A DNA stretch of 64,000 nucleotides from Lewinella sp. IMCC34183 (GTDB lineage Bacteria; Bacteroidota; Bacteroidia; Chitinophagales; Saprospiraceae), in assembly GCF_003390915.1 (NCBI RefSeq), contig NZ_QMEM01000003.1, positions 186,001-250,000 of the forward strand. Reading direction: 5' to 3'. A program made the translations under genes and the position numbers. The notes beneath the pieces were generated by a model. That model was given only the letters and a program-made list of their open reading frames with translations. It was not told where the DNA came from and did no database searches. Below, piece after piece: positions 56,010 through 64,000 of the stretch. Each line of letters begins with the position of its first letter. The first letter of the stretch is position 1.

Positions 56010-57322
56010 GGGCAGGCGTATGAACCGATCAAAAAATCTTCCTGCTCAAGTACACTCCAGGCATGAGCCGACAGTTTGTCGTCCAGCAGTTGCCAAAACA
56101 CTCCCCTCCCTTTTTCGTCAAATTCTGCGGGCGGGGCAGTGTGAGGTAATAGCTTGAGTTGATTGTTGATGTCGCTCACACCCTTAGAATAAGGTGTCGC
56201 GGTGAGCAGGAGAATCAGTGCTTTACGTTCACGAACTAGTGGTTCGAGTCGTTTGAAACTTCGCCGAAGTGCGGTAGCGTCTGCTTTAACTCTGTTGCGA
56301 AAATGCTGACTTTCGTCGATGATGATTAGGTAGCGGTTGTCCACATACTTGAGGGCCTTTTCTACCTCTTTAAGAGCTTTACCGCTACGACTAACGTCTA
56401 GTAAGTTTCTTGTAAAGATTTCCGCATTCAGCGGGGTAGTACGAATTGACTCTTTCCAATCGGGGTGAACTTGCTTTGGAGAAAAAATTATCACATTGGT
56501 AATGCGCCTTTGGTGGGCCAGCCGAACGGCCACGTGCGTAGCCATCACCGTCTTGCCCAAACCCGTAGAGGCAACGAGCATGGCTCCCCGGTACTGATCC
56601 AGTTGGCGCAGCACCCGCTCGATAACGGCCTTTTGGTAGTCGACCGGATACTTGTACTCCGGTCTTAAATCAAGCGGCTGTTCCTCCCGCAGCAGGACAT
56701 GCAGGGTCTTCAGATAGATATCAAACGGCCGATCCAGCGCTAGCCATCGGAGCAACGCATCCAGTAATTCCTGCGTCAGATCCTCCGTAGCGTCCGAATC
56801 CCATTTGGACTGGAAGGTATCGACGTAGTACTGTACCCGATCGCTTTCCTCCACCGGAGTAAGGTTTTCTACGTTGTTTTTCAAGCCGCTGTGCGTAAGA
56901 TTAGCTGAACCGGCGAGCACATACGTATCATCAAAAATGTACACCTTTCCGTGGTTTCCCCATTGTGCCCGGCCCTCTATCGCGGCACCTTCGGTATGGC
57001 CGATGAACAGTTGGCGGTTTTTCAGACAGCATACTAGCTCGATGACCGCCGCTCGCCGGTCGGCTACGTCCCAGCTTGCCAGGTGAGCCAGTATGTTTTC
57101 GATAACCGCCTCGCGAAGTTTTTCCCGGTCGTTCTCGTCAAAACCTAGCAGCAGCCGTACTCGTACCGCGCCCAAGTGGGGCCGGATAAGGTCGTATCCC
57201 TGTACCGTAAAGTAACCAGTTGCGACATCGACAGATCGCTCGGCACGCTGCAGGTAGGGTTTGAGTGCCTCAACGGCATTACTGGACCAGTGGTCGATCG
57301 GACGATCAGTAGAAGTAGACAT
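55994..57322 (-). CDS. PLD domain and helicase N-terminal part of a frame-split PLD-helicase
   Basis: A 442-residue frame. Residues 1-150 are PLD-like with HGKVYIFDDTYVLAGSANLTHSG (H124, K126, D131). Residues 225-430 are the first helicase domain: ASTGLGKT (Walker A, 251-258), IIIDESQHF (Walker B) and LLLTATPYS. In the zero frame it ends early, just after the T TTTTTG run, with the tail LIGSYACPWPLL. A -1 shift continues into the second helicase half. Similar PLD-helicases occur in phage-defence loci. Whether the split is a programmed frameshift, a mutation or a sequencing error cannot be decided here. Confidence 0.8.
   Translation of the reverse strand: MSTSTDRPIDHWSSNAVEALKPYLQRAERSVDVATGYFTVQGYDLIRPHLGAVRVRLLLGFDENDREKLREAVIENILAHLASWDVADRRAAVIELVCCLKNRQLFIGHTEGAAIEGRAQWGNHGKVYIFDDTYVLAGSANLTHSGLKNNVENLTPVEESDRVQYYVDTFQSKWDSDATEDLTQELLDALLRWLALDRPFDIYLKTLHVLLREEQPLDLRPEYKYPVDYQKAVIERVLRQLDQYRGAMLVASTGLGKTVMATHVAVRLAHQRRITNVIIFSPKQVHPDWKESIRTTPLNAEIFTRNLLDVSRSGKALKEVEKALKYVDNRYLIIIDESQHFRNRVKADATALRRSFKRLEPLVRERKALILLLTATPYSKGVSDINNQLKLLPHTAPPAEFDEKGRGVFWQLLDDKLSAHAWSVLEQEDFLIGSYACPWPLL
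56030..56036 (-). other. Candidate -1 frameshift heptamer
   Basis: On the minus strand, zero-frame codons are GAT TTT TTG, so the heptamer reads T TTT TTG, the X XXY YYZ form of a -1 slippery site, exactly at the point where the two helicase halves would join. A stem TGGCCAC/GTGGCCA (56006-56000 with 55980-55974) lies about 23 bases downstream, farther than the usual spacing. Confidence 0.5.
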
Positions 57323-57328
57323 AGCGTG

Positions 57329-57373
57329 GTACCCGGATTGCCGGGTACTTAAAGTAAAGGGTTTTAGCCCTTT
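57329..57373. other. Two hairpins between the divergent helicase and hsdR genes
   Basis: GTACCCGG-ATTG-CCGGGTAC (57329-57348) is a perfect 8-base stem. It is followed by AAAGGG-TTTTAG-CCCTTT (57356-57373) and a T-rich run on the plus strand. The second looks like a small terminator. They sit in the 156-base divergent promoter region and may insulate or attenuate transcription. Confidence 0.45.
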
Positions 57374-57478
57374 TTATTTTGCCGTGCCGTTAGGGTAACG
57401 CCAGGATTCTTCCCATATCCGGGAAAATCACCATCTTAGGCGCACACTCATCTCAGTCCGCGCTTTTGCGCCCACCCC

Positions 57479-60271
57479 ATGAACCAGACCCCCGAGCAAC
57501 TCGCCCGCGACCGCATCGACCGACATCTGCGGCAGGCGGGCTGGGAAGTACAGGATAAAAACGGCGTCGACCTTTACGCCAACGACGGCGTAGCCGTGCG
57601 GGAGTTCCAGACCAACGAGGGACCGGCCGACTACGTGCTGTTCGTCAAGCAGCAGCCGGTAGGCGTGATCGAGGCGAAGCGGGAAGAGGCCGGCATGAAC
57701 ATTACGGTGGTGGAGGAGCAGAGCCTGCGCTACCTCACCGCCGGCATGAAGTTCGTGAGTACCGACAAGCTCTGCTTCGCCTACGAGAGTACCGGCGAGA
57801 TCACCCGCTTCACCGACTACCGCGATCCACTGCCCCGCAGCCGCGAGGTCTTCAGTTTCCACCGCCCGGAAACCCTGCTCGCCTGGGCGACCACGGCACC
57901 CGCGCTCCGCCGCCGCCTAAAGGAGCACATGCCGCCCCTGCCCGAGCAAGGATTGCGGCCCGCGCAGATCGAGGCCATCAATAATCTGGAGCGGTCGTTC
58001 GCCGACAACCGGCCGCGGGCCCTCATCCAGATGGCCACCGGGGCGGGCAAGACCTTCACGGCCTGCACCTTCGTGTACCGCCTCTTGAAGCACGCCAAGG
58101 CCCGGCGCGTACTCTTCCTGGTCGATACCCGCAACCTCGGCGAACAGGCCGAGCAGGCCTTCCTGAGCTACCAGCCGCGCGACGACAACCGCAAGTTCAG
58201 CGAACTCTACAACGTGCAGCGGCTCACGAGCAGCCACGTGGCCGGCGACAGCCAGGTGGTGATATCCACCATCCAGCGGCTCTACGCCACGCTGAAGGGA
58301 GAGGAACTGGACCCTACTGCCGAGGAGGAGGACCCCAACGAGAGCGGTGGCTGGCGCAAGAAGGAACCGCTGCCCGTGGTATACAACGAGCGCCACCCCA
58401 TCGAGGAGTTTGACTTCGTGGTGATCGACGAGTGCCACCGCAGCATCTACAACCTCTGGCGGCAGGTGCTCGACTACTACGACGCCTTTCTGATCGGCCT
58501 CACGGCTACCCCCGACAGCCGCACCTACGGCTTCTTCAATAAGAACGTCGTGAGCGAGTACACCTACGAGCAGTCGGTGGCCGACGGAGTCAACGTACCC
58601 TACGACGTCTACACCATCGAGACCCGTATCACGAAGGCGGGCGGCCTCATCCCCAAGTCGGAGCGGCGCATCGAGCAGCGCGAGAAGCTGAGCCGCCGCC
58701 GCCGCTGGGAGGCCATCGACGAGGACGTGGAGTACGAGGCGCGGCAGCTCGACCGCGACGTGGTGAGTCCCGACCAGATCCGCACCATCATCCGCGAGTT
58801 CCGGCGGGTATTGCCCGGGCTGTTTCCCGACCGCTACCACGCCGACGGCACCTTCGAGGTGCCCAAGACGCTGGTGTTCGCCAAGAGCGACAGCCACGCC
58901 GACGACATCATCCAGTGCGTACGCGAGGAGTTCGGGCAGGGCAACGACTTCTGCAAGAAGGTGACGTATAAGTCCGACGAAGACCCCAAAAGCGTGCTCA
59001 ACCAGTTCCGCAACTCCTGGAACCCGCGCGTGGCCGTGACCGTGGACATGATCGCCACCGGCACCGACGTGAAGCCGCTGGAGGTACTGCTCTTCCTGCG
59101 CGACGTAAAGAGCAGCAACTACTTCGAGCAAATGAAGGGCCGCGGCACCCGCACCATCGACTTCGACGCGCTGCGGGACGTGAGCGGTACCGCCAAACAT
59201 GCCAAGACCCACTTCGTGATTATCGACGCCGTGGGGGCCACCGAGAGCAAGAAGACCGTCAGCCGCCCCCTCGAGCGCAAGCCCGGCGTACCCCTCAAAG
59301 ACCTGCTTGGTGCCGTCAAGATGGGCGTGCGCGACGAGGAACTCTTCAGCAGCCTCGCCAACCGCCTCATCCGGCTGGAAAAGCAGGTGACCCCCGACGA
59401 GCGCGCGCAGTTTGAACAACTCGCGGGCGGGCGCAGCATCAAGCAGGCCGTCAAACAACTGCTGGACGCCTACGACCCCGACGTACAGGATGCGGCGCGG
59501 ACGCAGGTGCAAAGCGAACTCCGGGGAGCCGCGCCCGACGACATCGACCGGGCCACCGAGCAGGCCCTCGAAGACCTGACCCGCAACGCGGCCCGCATCT
59601 TCAACGGCGCGCTGTGCGAGTACGTGGAGAACGTGCGCAAGGTGCACAGCCAGGTGATCGACCACGTGAGCGTGGACGAGGTACTGCGCAGCGAAGCGGC
59701 CGGCTTCAGCCAGGAGCGAAGCAAGGAGGTGGTCAGGGACTTTCAAGGCTGGCTGCGCGAGCACGCCGAAGAGATCACGGCCCTGGACATCTACTTCCGC
59801 CACCCCCACCGGCGGCGGGAAGTCACCTTCGCCATGGTCAAGAGCCTGCTCGCTACCCTGAAGGCCGACCGGCCCAACCTCGCCCCGCCCTACGTGTGGG
59901 AGGCCTACGCCAAGCTGGAGGAGGTCAAGGGCGGCAAGCCCGAAAGCGAACTGGTGGCCCTGGTGAGCCTGCTGCGGCGGGTGGCCGGTCCGGACGAGCG
60001 GTTGACCGACTACCCCGGACAGGTGGACCGCAACTACAAGCGGTGGATCTTCGCCCGCAACAACGACGGCGGCGTGGTCAAATTCACGGAGGAGCAACTG
60101 GACTGGCTGCGCATGATTCGCGACCACGTCAAGCAGAGCTTCCACCTTGAGCCCGATGACCTGGACTACGCCCCCTTCGACCAGCGCGGTGGGCGGGGCG
60201 GCATGTTCCGCGCCTTTGGTGCGGAGATGAATGCCGTTATTGCGGAAATGAATGAAATATTGGTGGCATGA
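57479..60271 (+). CDS. hsdR: Type I restriction enzyme R subunit
   Basis: A 930-residue HsdR-type translocase-nuclease. The N-terminal nuclease shows GPADYVLFVKQQPVGVIEAKRE, the D…ExK pattern of PD-(D/E)XK enzymes. The helicase core has MATGAGKTF (Walker A), VVIDECHRS (DEAH-like Walker B), LIGLTATP, and the C-terminal ATGTDVKPLEVLLFLRDV and QMKGRGTRTI. With HsdM and HsdS it would cut unmethylated DNA far from the recognition site. Base composition is GC-rich like the host chromosome, unlike the genes on either side. hsdS overlaps its stop (ATGATGA). Confidence 0.93.
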   Translation: MNQTPEQLARDRIDRHLRQAGWEVQDKNGVDLYANDGVAVREFQTNEGPADYVLFVKQQPVGVIEAKREEAGMNITVVEEQSLRYLTAGMKFVSTDKLCFAYESTGEITRFTDYRDPLPRSREVFSFHRPETLLAWATTAPALRRRLKEHMPPLPEQGLRPAQIEAINNLERSFADNRPRALIQMATGAGKTFTACTFVYRLLKHAKARRVLFLVDTRNLGEQAEQAFLSYQPRDDNRKFSELYNVQRLTSSHVAGDSQVVISTIQRLYATLKGEELDPTAEEEDPNESGGWRKKEPLPVVYNERHPIEEFDFVVIDECHRSIYNLWRQVLDYYDAFLIGLTATPDSRTYGFFNKNVVSEYTYEQSVADGVNVPYDVYTIETRITKAGGLIPKSERRIEQREKLSRRRRWEAIDEDVEYEARQLDRDVVSPDQIRTIIREFRRVLPGLFPDRYHADGTFEVPKTLVFAKSDSHADDIIQCVREEFGQGNDFCKKVTYKSDEDPKSVLNQFRNSWNPRVAVTVDMIATGTDVKPLEVLLFLRDVKSSNYFEQMKGRGTRTIDFDALRDVSGTAKHAKTHFVIIDAVGATESKKTVSRPLERKPGVPLKDLLGAVKMGVRDEELFSSLANRLIRLEKQVTPDERAQFEQLAGGRSIKQAVKQLLDAYDPDVQDAARTQVQSELRGAAPDDIDRATEQALEDLTRNAARIFNGALCEYVENVRKVHSQVIDHVSVDEVLRSEAAGFSQERSKEVVRDFQGWLREHAEEITALDIYFRHPHRRREVTFAMVKSLLATLKADRPNLAPPYVWEAYAKLEEVKGGKPESELVALVSLLRRVAGPDERLTDYPGQVDRNYKRWIFARNNDGGVVKFTEEQLDWLRMIRDHVKQSFHLEPDDLDYAPFDQRGGRGGMFRAFGAEMNAVIAEMNEILVA

Positions 60272-61440
60272 TGAAGGAAGGGTGGAATGAGATTAAGTTT
60301 GGTGAAGTTTTGAAGGTCAGTTCCGGCAAAGGTCTACCAAGGTCAAAACAAGATTCTCATGGAACATGCCCCGTATATGGCGGAAACGGAGTTATGGGGC
60401 ACCATTCCGAATACATGTATGCGGATTCTAAGTTAATCATAGGAAGAGTTGGGGCTCAGTGCGGAAATACTCACATTACATCTCCGAATTCATGGATCAC
60501 AGATAACGCCTTTGTAGCAGACTTTGATGAAAAGCTCTACGATAAGCAGTTTTTATGGTATCTCATCCAAGAGATGAGACTCATTCGATATTCTAAATCG
60601 ACTGCTCAACCCGTAATCTCAGGAAGATCCATTTATGGGATACGCCTAGACCTCCCCCCCCTCCCCGAGCAACGCGCCATCGTAGCCAAGCTGGAGCGGC
60701 TCTTCGCGGAGCTGGACCGCAGCGTGGCGGAGCTGGAGGCGGCCCGGGAGAAGCTGGGGGTGTACCGGCAGAGGGTGTTGAAGGAGGCGTTTAGTGGGCG
60801 GTTGACTGAGGGGTGGCGGGTATTAAAGGATGTTGATTTCGATTATCCAAGTGTAAAAATTGGAACTGTAAGTAAAGTAGGTACAGGAGCAACTCCGAAA
60901 CGTGGAAATCCTCTGTACTGGAAGAATGGAAATATACCTTGGATTACTAGTGGCGCCTTAAATAGTGCAAAAGTGACCCAGGCTTCTGATTTTATTACGG
61001 AGGTAGCTATTAAAGAGACTAATGCCTCCATTTTTCCAAAGCACACCCTGTTGATTGCCATGTATGGAGAAGGCAAAACGCGGGGTAAATGTGCCGAACT
61101 TCTATTGGAAGCTGCGACCAACCAAGCTATTGCAGGCGTCGAACTTGATACACAAATGGCGTTTTTGCCTTTTGTTAAGTATTCATTCGAGAGAATGTAT
61201 CATGAAATTAGAACTAAGTCATCCGGAGGAGTGCAGCCAAATTTGAATCTAACCATTATTAGGAATATAGAGATTCCGCTGCCTGCGATCGATGAGCAAA
61301 TGGCTATCGTTGACGAAATAGAAACCCGCTTCTCCGTAGCCGACAAGCTCGAGCAGGAGATTACGGAGAACCTCGAGCGGGCGCGAGGCTTGCGGCAGGG
61401 GGTGTTGAAGCGGGCCTTTGCTGGGGAGTTGGTCCACTAA
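60268..61440 (+). CDS. hsdS: Type I restriction enzyme specificity subunit S
   Basis: A 390-residue HsdS that reads the target DNA sequence. It has two target-recognition domains (about 5-125 and 200-345) and two conserved helical regions (about 128-185: PPLPEQRAIVAKLERLFAELDRSV; about 350-390: EQMAIVDEIETRF). The two recognition domains are AT-rich, the two helical regions GC-rich like hsdR, which indicates exchange of recognition domains between alleles. The start overlaps the hsdR stop by four bases. No hsdM is next to it in this window. Confidence 0.93.
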   Translation: MMKEGWNEIKFGEVLKVSSGKGLPRSKQDSHGTCPVYGGNGVMGHHSEYMYADSKLIIGRVGAQCGNTHITSPNSWITDNAFVADFDEKLYDKQFLWYLIQEMRLIRYSKSTAQPVISGRSIYGIRLDLPPLPEQRAIVAKLERLFAELDRSVAELEAAREKLGVYRQRVLKEAFSGRLTEGWRVLKDVDFDYPSVKIGTVSKVGTGATPKRGNPLYWKNGNIPWITSGALNSAKVTQASDFITEVAIKETNASIFPKHTLLIAMYGEGKTRGKCAELLLEAATNQAIAGVELDTQMAFLPFVKYSFERMYHEIRTKSSGGVQPNLNLTIIRNIEIPLPAIDEQMAIVDEIETRFSVADKLEQEITENLERARGLRQGVLKRAFAGELVH

Positions 61441-61456
61441 AATTCAAGATACCGTT

Positions 61457-62917
61457 ATGATTTATCTTGACGAAAACGGTCAGAGACTGCGTAGGCTCTT
61501 GATTGAAAATGCTTTCAACAACGGAAAGCCAGTATACTATTCAACGGCTGCCGAATGGATAAAGGACGAGCTTGGATATGCACATTCCCAGGAGTTTGCA
61601 AATCTTCTTGGAGATGTGAGCGAGTATGAATATGAGAGCTCACCACAGCGCCCGTTTCTCTCTGCAACGGTGATATATAAAAACCCAAGTAGGAGTGTAA
61701 AGTATGATGCACGATATGGAGATGGGCTCATCAATCGCGCTTTAGCGATGGGTTTAGATAAGAAGTCCAATTTTGATCCGTTGAGTTTCGGTAGAGATGA
61801 AGAATCCGCTGCCTTTAAATTCTGGAGTCATTTATCGCGTTACAAGCAATTTAAAGATTACGTGCCGCCCATAGCTCAAGAACCGGCCGAACCAATTGCA
61901 TATAGTGCACCAACAGTTCCCTTCTTTACTGTCGAAGAAATGGGTTTGTTTCATGAACTGGCTGGGAGACAATATTTAGAACAGAGTATAGGGGAAGCAA
62001 TCAAAGAAACAATCAATAAAAAAGTTCGCTTCTGGCAGGAGCAATTGCTCAGCCGTTTCAACATGACTGATACAAACGTTAGCGAAAATTGGCAACAATC
62101 TGGTAACATCAAGAAGTATATATGGGGTCGCTTGAACCGGCCAGAAGATGAAGAAGCGGACGTTTTTTTTACGATTGACGCTATGGGTACGGAGAATCGC
62201 TTAAAGGCCCGCCTAGGATATAATTTTGGAAGAACAAATCATTTTTCTTCATACCAGATAAACAGACTCGAGGAAATTACAGCGTCCAATACCGATTTCT
62301 TTTCCGTGCCGGCACAGGAACTTCAAGGATGGGACTGGGAACGACTAGTGGTCGCAACCAATAGGTTTATTGATCGAAAGTGGGAAGCCTACCAGTCCGC
62401 AATCGAATATGTCCGTGGAATTACCACTGCATCACAAGAATCAAGACTGCGAACAGGTAATTTTCCAGTTGCACCAGCGGCCGCATCTGCCGAAGACAAT
62501 ACTGACGCTCCAATTGATCCAACAGGGAGTGGGCAAGATTTTGCCGCTCTCGCTCAGCGTAGGCATGTGATCGGTGAGGAAGGGGAAGATTACGTGCGCG
62601 ATATATTAGAAGTAGAATACCCGGATTGGTCTTTCGAAAAGATGCCCGCCGGATCACGCTATGATATACGCGGCAAAACAGAAGGACAACCAGATATTGA
62701 GGTAGAAGTAAAAACTACCACGAGCACAGACGAGAGTGCGCCATTCTACGTGAGTGTTTCCGAATTGGAATACGCTAAGCGAACTACAAATTGCTATTAC
62801 CTATACCGAGTGACGGGGCTAGGAGGCGATCAACAGAAAGTTGCTTACCGGCTCACGCGCGATGAATTGATGAAACGCACTCGGACAGCGATTACATTTC
62901 AAATTGAAGGCAAATAA
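61457..62917 (+). CDS. DUF3883 domain protein in restriction operon
   Basis: A 486-residue protein. The C-terminal 115 residues match the DUF3883 type: VIGEEGEDYVRDILEVEYPDW, SRYDIRGKTEGQPDIEVEVKTT and FYVSVSELEYAKRTTNCYYLYRV, with D403, E417 and K419 arranged as in PD-(D/E)XK nucleases. The first 350 residues are unrecognised; a low-complexity linker (about 338-362) separates the parts. It is AT-rich, follows hsdS by 16 bases and its TAA abuts the ATG of the Mrr gene, so it is probably made together with the restriction enzymes. Function unknown; nuclease activity is inference. Confidence 0.8.
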   Translation: MIYLDENGQRLRRLLIENAFNNGKPVYYSTAAEWIKDELGYAHSQEFANLLGDVSEYEYESSPQRPFLSATVIYKNPSRSVKYDARYGDGLINRALAMGLDKKSNFDPLSFGRDEESAAFKFWSHLSRYKQFKDYVPPIAQEPAEPIAYSAPTVPFFTVEEMGLFHELAGRQYLEQSIGEAIKETINKKVRFWQEQLLSRFNMTDTNVSENWQQSGNIKKYIWGRLNRPEDEEADVFFTIDAMGTENRLKARLGYNFGRTNHFSSYQINRLEEITASNTDFFSVPAQELQGWDWERLVVATNRFIDRKWEAYQSAIEYVRGITTASQESRLRTGNFPVAPAAASAEDNTDAPIDPTGSGQDFAALAQRRHVIGEEGEDYVRDILEVEYPDWSFEKMPAGSRYDIRGKTEGQPDIEVEVKTTTSTDESAPFYVSVSELEYAKRTTNCYYLYRVTGLGGDQQKVAYRLTRDELMKRTRTAITFQIEGK

Positions 62918-63955
62918 ATGTCAGATCAAAATAGTCAAGTATACGTAGTCCGCGCTGGCCGCCATGGCGAGCGTGAAGCCGCTGCTCTGGAAGCGAACGT
63001 GGCGACCATCGGTTTCGACAACATTGGTGATCTCACTCAGTATAAATCAAAGGAGGAGGTTAAGGCCCAGTTTGCCGAGCAGTATCCGGATAAGAGCGCG
63101 GTAGCCATCGGCAACTGGGCGGGGCAAGTTTGGCGCTTCAGTCACGAAATTCCGGTTGGTGCAACGATCATACTACCGAGTAAGATGCAGTCTACCATTC
63201 ACGTAGGCCGGGTAACGGGACCGTATTACTACTCTGACGATCCAAACATGCTACACTGCTTGCCGGTGGATTGGAAGGCGGAAGTCCCCCGTACCTCATT
63301 TGACAAAGACCTGCTGTACTCCTTTGGCACCCTACTTACAGTGGCCTCAATTAAGCGGGAAGCCGGCGCGGAACGTATTTGGAATGCGGTGGAGGGTAAG
63401 CCCACGCCGGTGGTCAATCGGCCTAAGTCAAAAGAAAGCAAAGAAGTCAGCGAAGCGGAAGAGTCCGAAGTTGACCTGGTACAGCAAGCCGAAGATGACA
63501 TTGTCCGCCATTTGAATCGCAGCATCGACGGGCACGATTTTGCTGATCTCGTTACGGAATTACTTGAAGTTCAGGGCTACGTCAGTCAGACAAGTACGCC
63601 GGGGGCAGACGGTGGCGTCGACATCCTGGCGGGGTCTGGTCCATTGGGTTTTCAGGAACCACGGGTATGCGTACAAGTAAAATTTACCTCGGCAACGGTA
63701 GACGTGCGAGTGCTCCGAGAATTGCAGGGAGTAATGCGCCGTACGAAGGCGGATCATGGGTTGCTCGTCTCGTGGAGCGGTTTCAACCGATCCGTGCTAA
63801 AGGAAGCGCGAGACGATCACTTTTTTATTCGTCTTTGGTCTCAGCGAGAGGTGTTAGAGGAGATATATCGTCATTACGATAAGCTGAGTGAAAAATGGCG
63901 GGCGCGGGTGCCGCTGCGGCGGATTTGGGCGTTGGTTTCTGAAGGGGAGGGATAG
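62918..63955 (+). CDS. Mrr-type restriction endonuclease with EVE/PUA-like N-terminus
   Basis: A 345-residue protein. Residues 5-110 (VYVVRAGRHGEREAAALEANVATIGFDNIGDL … VWRFSHEIPVGATIIL … HVGRVTGPYYY) look like the EVE/PUA-related modules that recognise modified bases. Residues 205-320 are an Mrr catalytic domain: DFADLVTELLEVQGY, GADGGVDIL (D235) and CVQVKF (Q253, K255). An acidic linker joins them. Such proteins are type IV restriction enzymes that cut modified DNA. The ATG abuts the preceding stop (TAAATG). The gene ends 45 bases before the window edge. Confidence 0.85.
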   Translation: MSDQNSQVYVVRAGRHGEREAAALEANVATIGFDNIGDLTQYKSKEEVKAQFAEQYPDKSAVAIGNWAGQVWRFSHEIPVGATIILPSKMQSTIHVGRVTGPYYYSDDPNMLHCLPVDWKAEVPRTSFDKDLLYSFGTLLTVASIKREAGAERIWNAVEGKPTPVVNRPKSKESKEVSEAEESEVDLVQQAEDDIVRHLNRSIDGHDFADLVTELLEVQGYVSQTSTPGADGGVDILAGSGPLGFQEPRVCVQVKFTSATVDVRVLRELQGVMRRTKADHGLLVSWSGFNRSVLKEARDDHFFIRLWSQREVLEEIYRHYDKLSEKWRARVPLRRIWALVSEGEG

Positions 63956-64000
63956 CTTGCGACGTTTAAGGACCGATAGTCGATAACGGTTGTTGAGAAG

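Noticed and set aside
57917-60145. A 742-codon open frame antisense to hsdR
   Set aside because: Same codon-bias effect; hsdR motifs on the sense strand are unmistakable.

Overview
The window is 64 kb of GC-rich chromosome from a member of the Bacteroidota, most likely a Lewinella/Neolewinella-type Saprospirales bacterium. The evidence is a type IX secretion sorting tail on the glycosidase at 35.9-37.8 kb, several start-proximal TAnnTTTG promoter elements of the Bacteroidota type, few Shine-Dalgarno sites, and Bacteroidota-type proteins (FucP-type transporter, PorT-like barrel, FKBP lipoprotein, GxxExxY protein). The genus is inference only. No rRNA, tRNA or CRISPR array was found.

Layout. 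1-9.4 kb: arginine deiminase family fragment, LysM glucosaminidase, outer-membrane barrel, ComF, GuaB, FKBP lipoprotein, SPOUT methyltransferase, TPR protein, SPOR/peptidoglycan-binding protein. 9.4-24.5 kb: mostly housekeeping genes (obg, adk, NUDIX, pyrE, M42 peptidase, UbiA-like protein, FGGY kinase, S9 peptidase, birA, rsfS, ftsH, sigma-54 activator with PAS domains). 24.5-30.4 kb: a tight plus-strand operon with zinc alcohol dehydrogenase, SDR, FucP-like transporter, metallo-beta-lactamase protein and, unexpectedly, AceK. 30.4-43.1 kb: lipoprotein, SWIM protein, prmC, dcd, Nramp transporter, secreted arabinofuranosidase-like enzyme, asparaginase-domain protein, acyltransferase, a GxxExxY cassette between inverted repeat blocks, and a thiolase. 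43.1-51.1 kb: two tandem barrel paralogues, each followed by a five-site array of the palindrome ACATC(C/G)GATGT, then a UbiD decarboxylase, a tiny Lys/Cys-rich protein, a sulfotransferase/aminotransferase pair, a second degenerate repeat element and a GNAT-nitrilase fusion.

51.1-64 kb is an accessory defence-type island with patchy base composition. It starts with a two-gene module: a membrane-anchored coiled-coil protein with one PLD (HxK) motif, overlapping a von Willebrand A-like lipoprotein. I do not recognise this pair as a described system and consider it the best candidate for something new. Convergent to it is a PLD-helicase split by a -1 frame change lying exactly on a T TTTTTG heptamer. 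Divergent from that is a restriction operon: hsdR, hsdS, a DUF3883-domain protein and an Mrr-type endonuclease with an EVE/PUA-like N-terminus. No hsdM is visible in the window.

Several genes (arginine deiminase family, guaB, FGGY kinase, dcd) have a TACCTTTG element ending only a few bases before the start codon, which suggests leaderless or nearly leaderless mRNAs.
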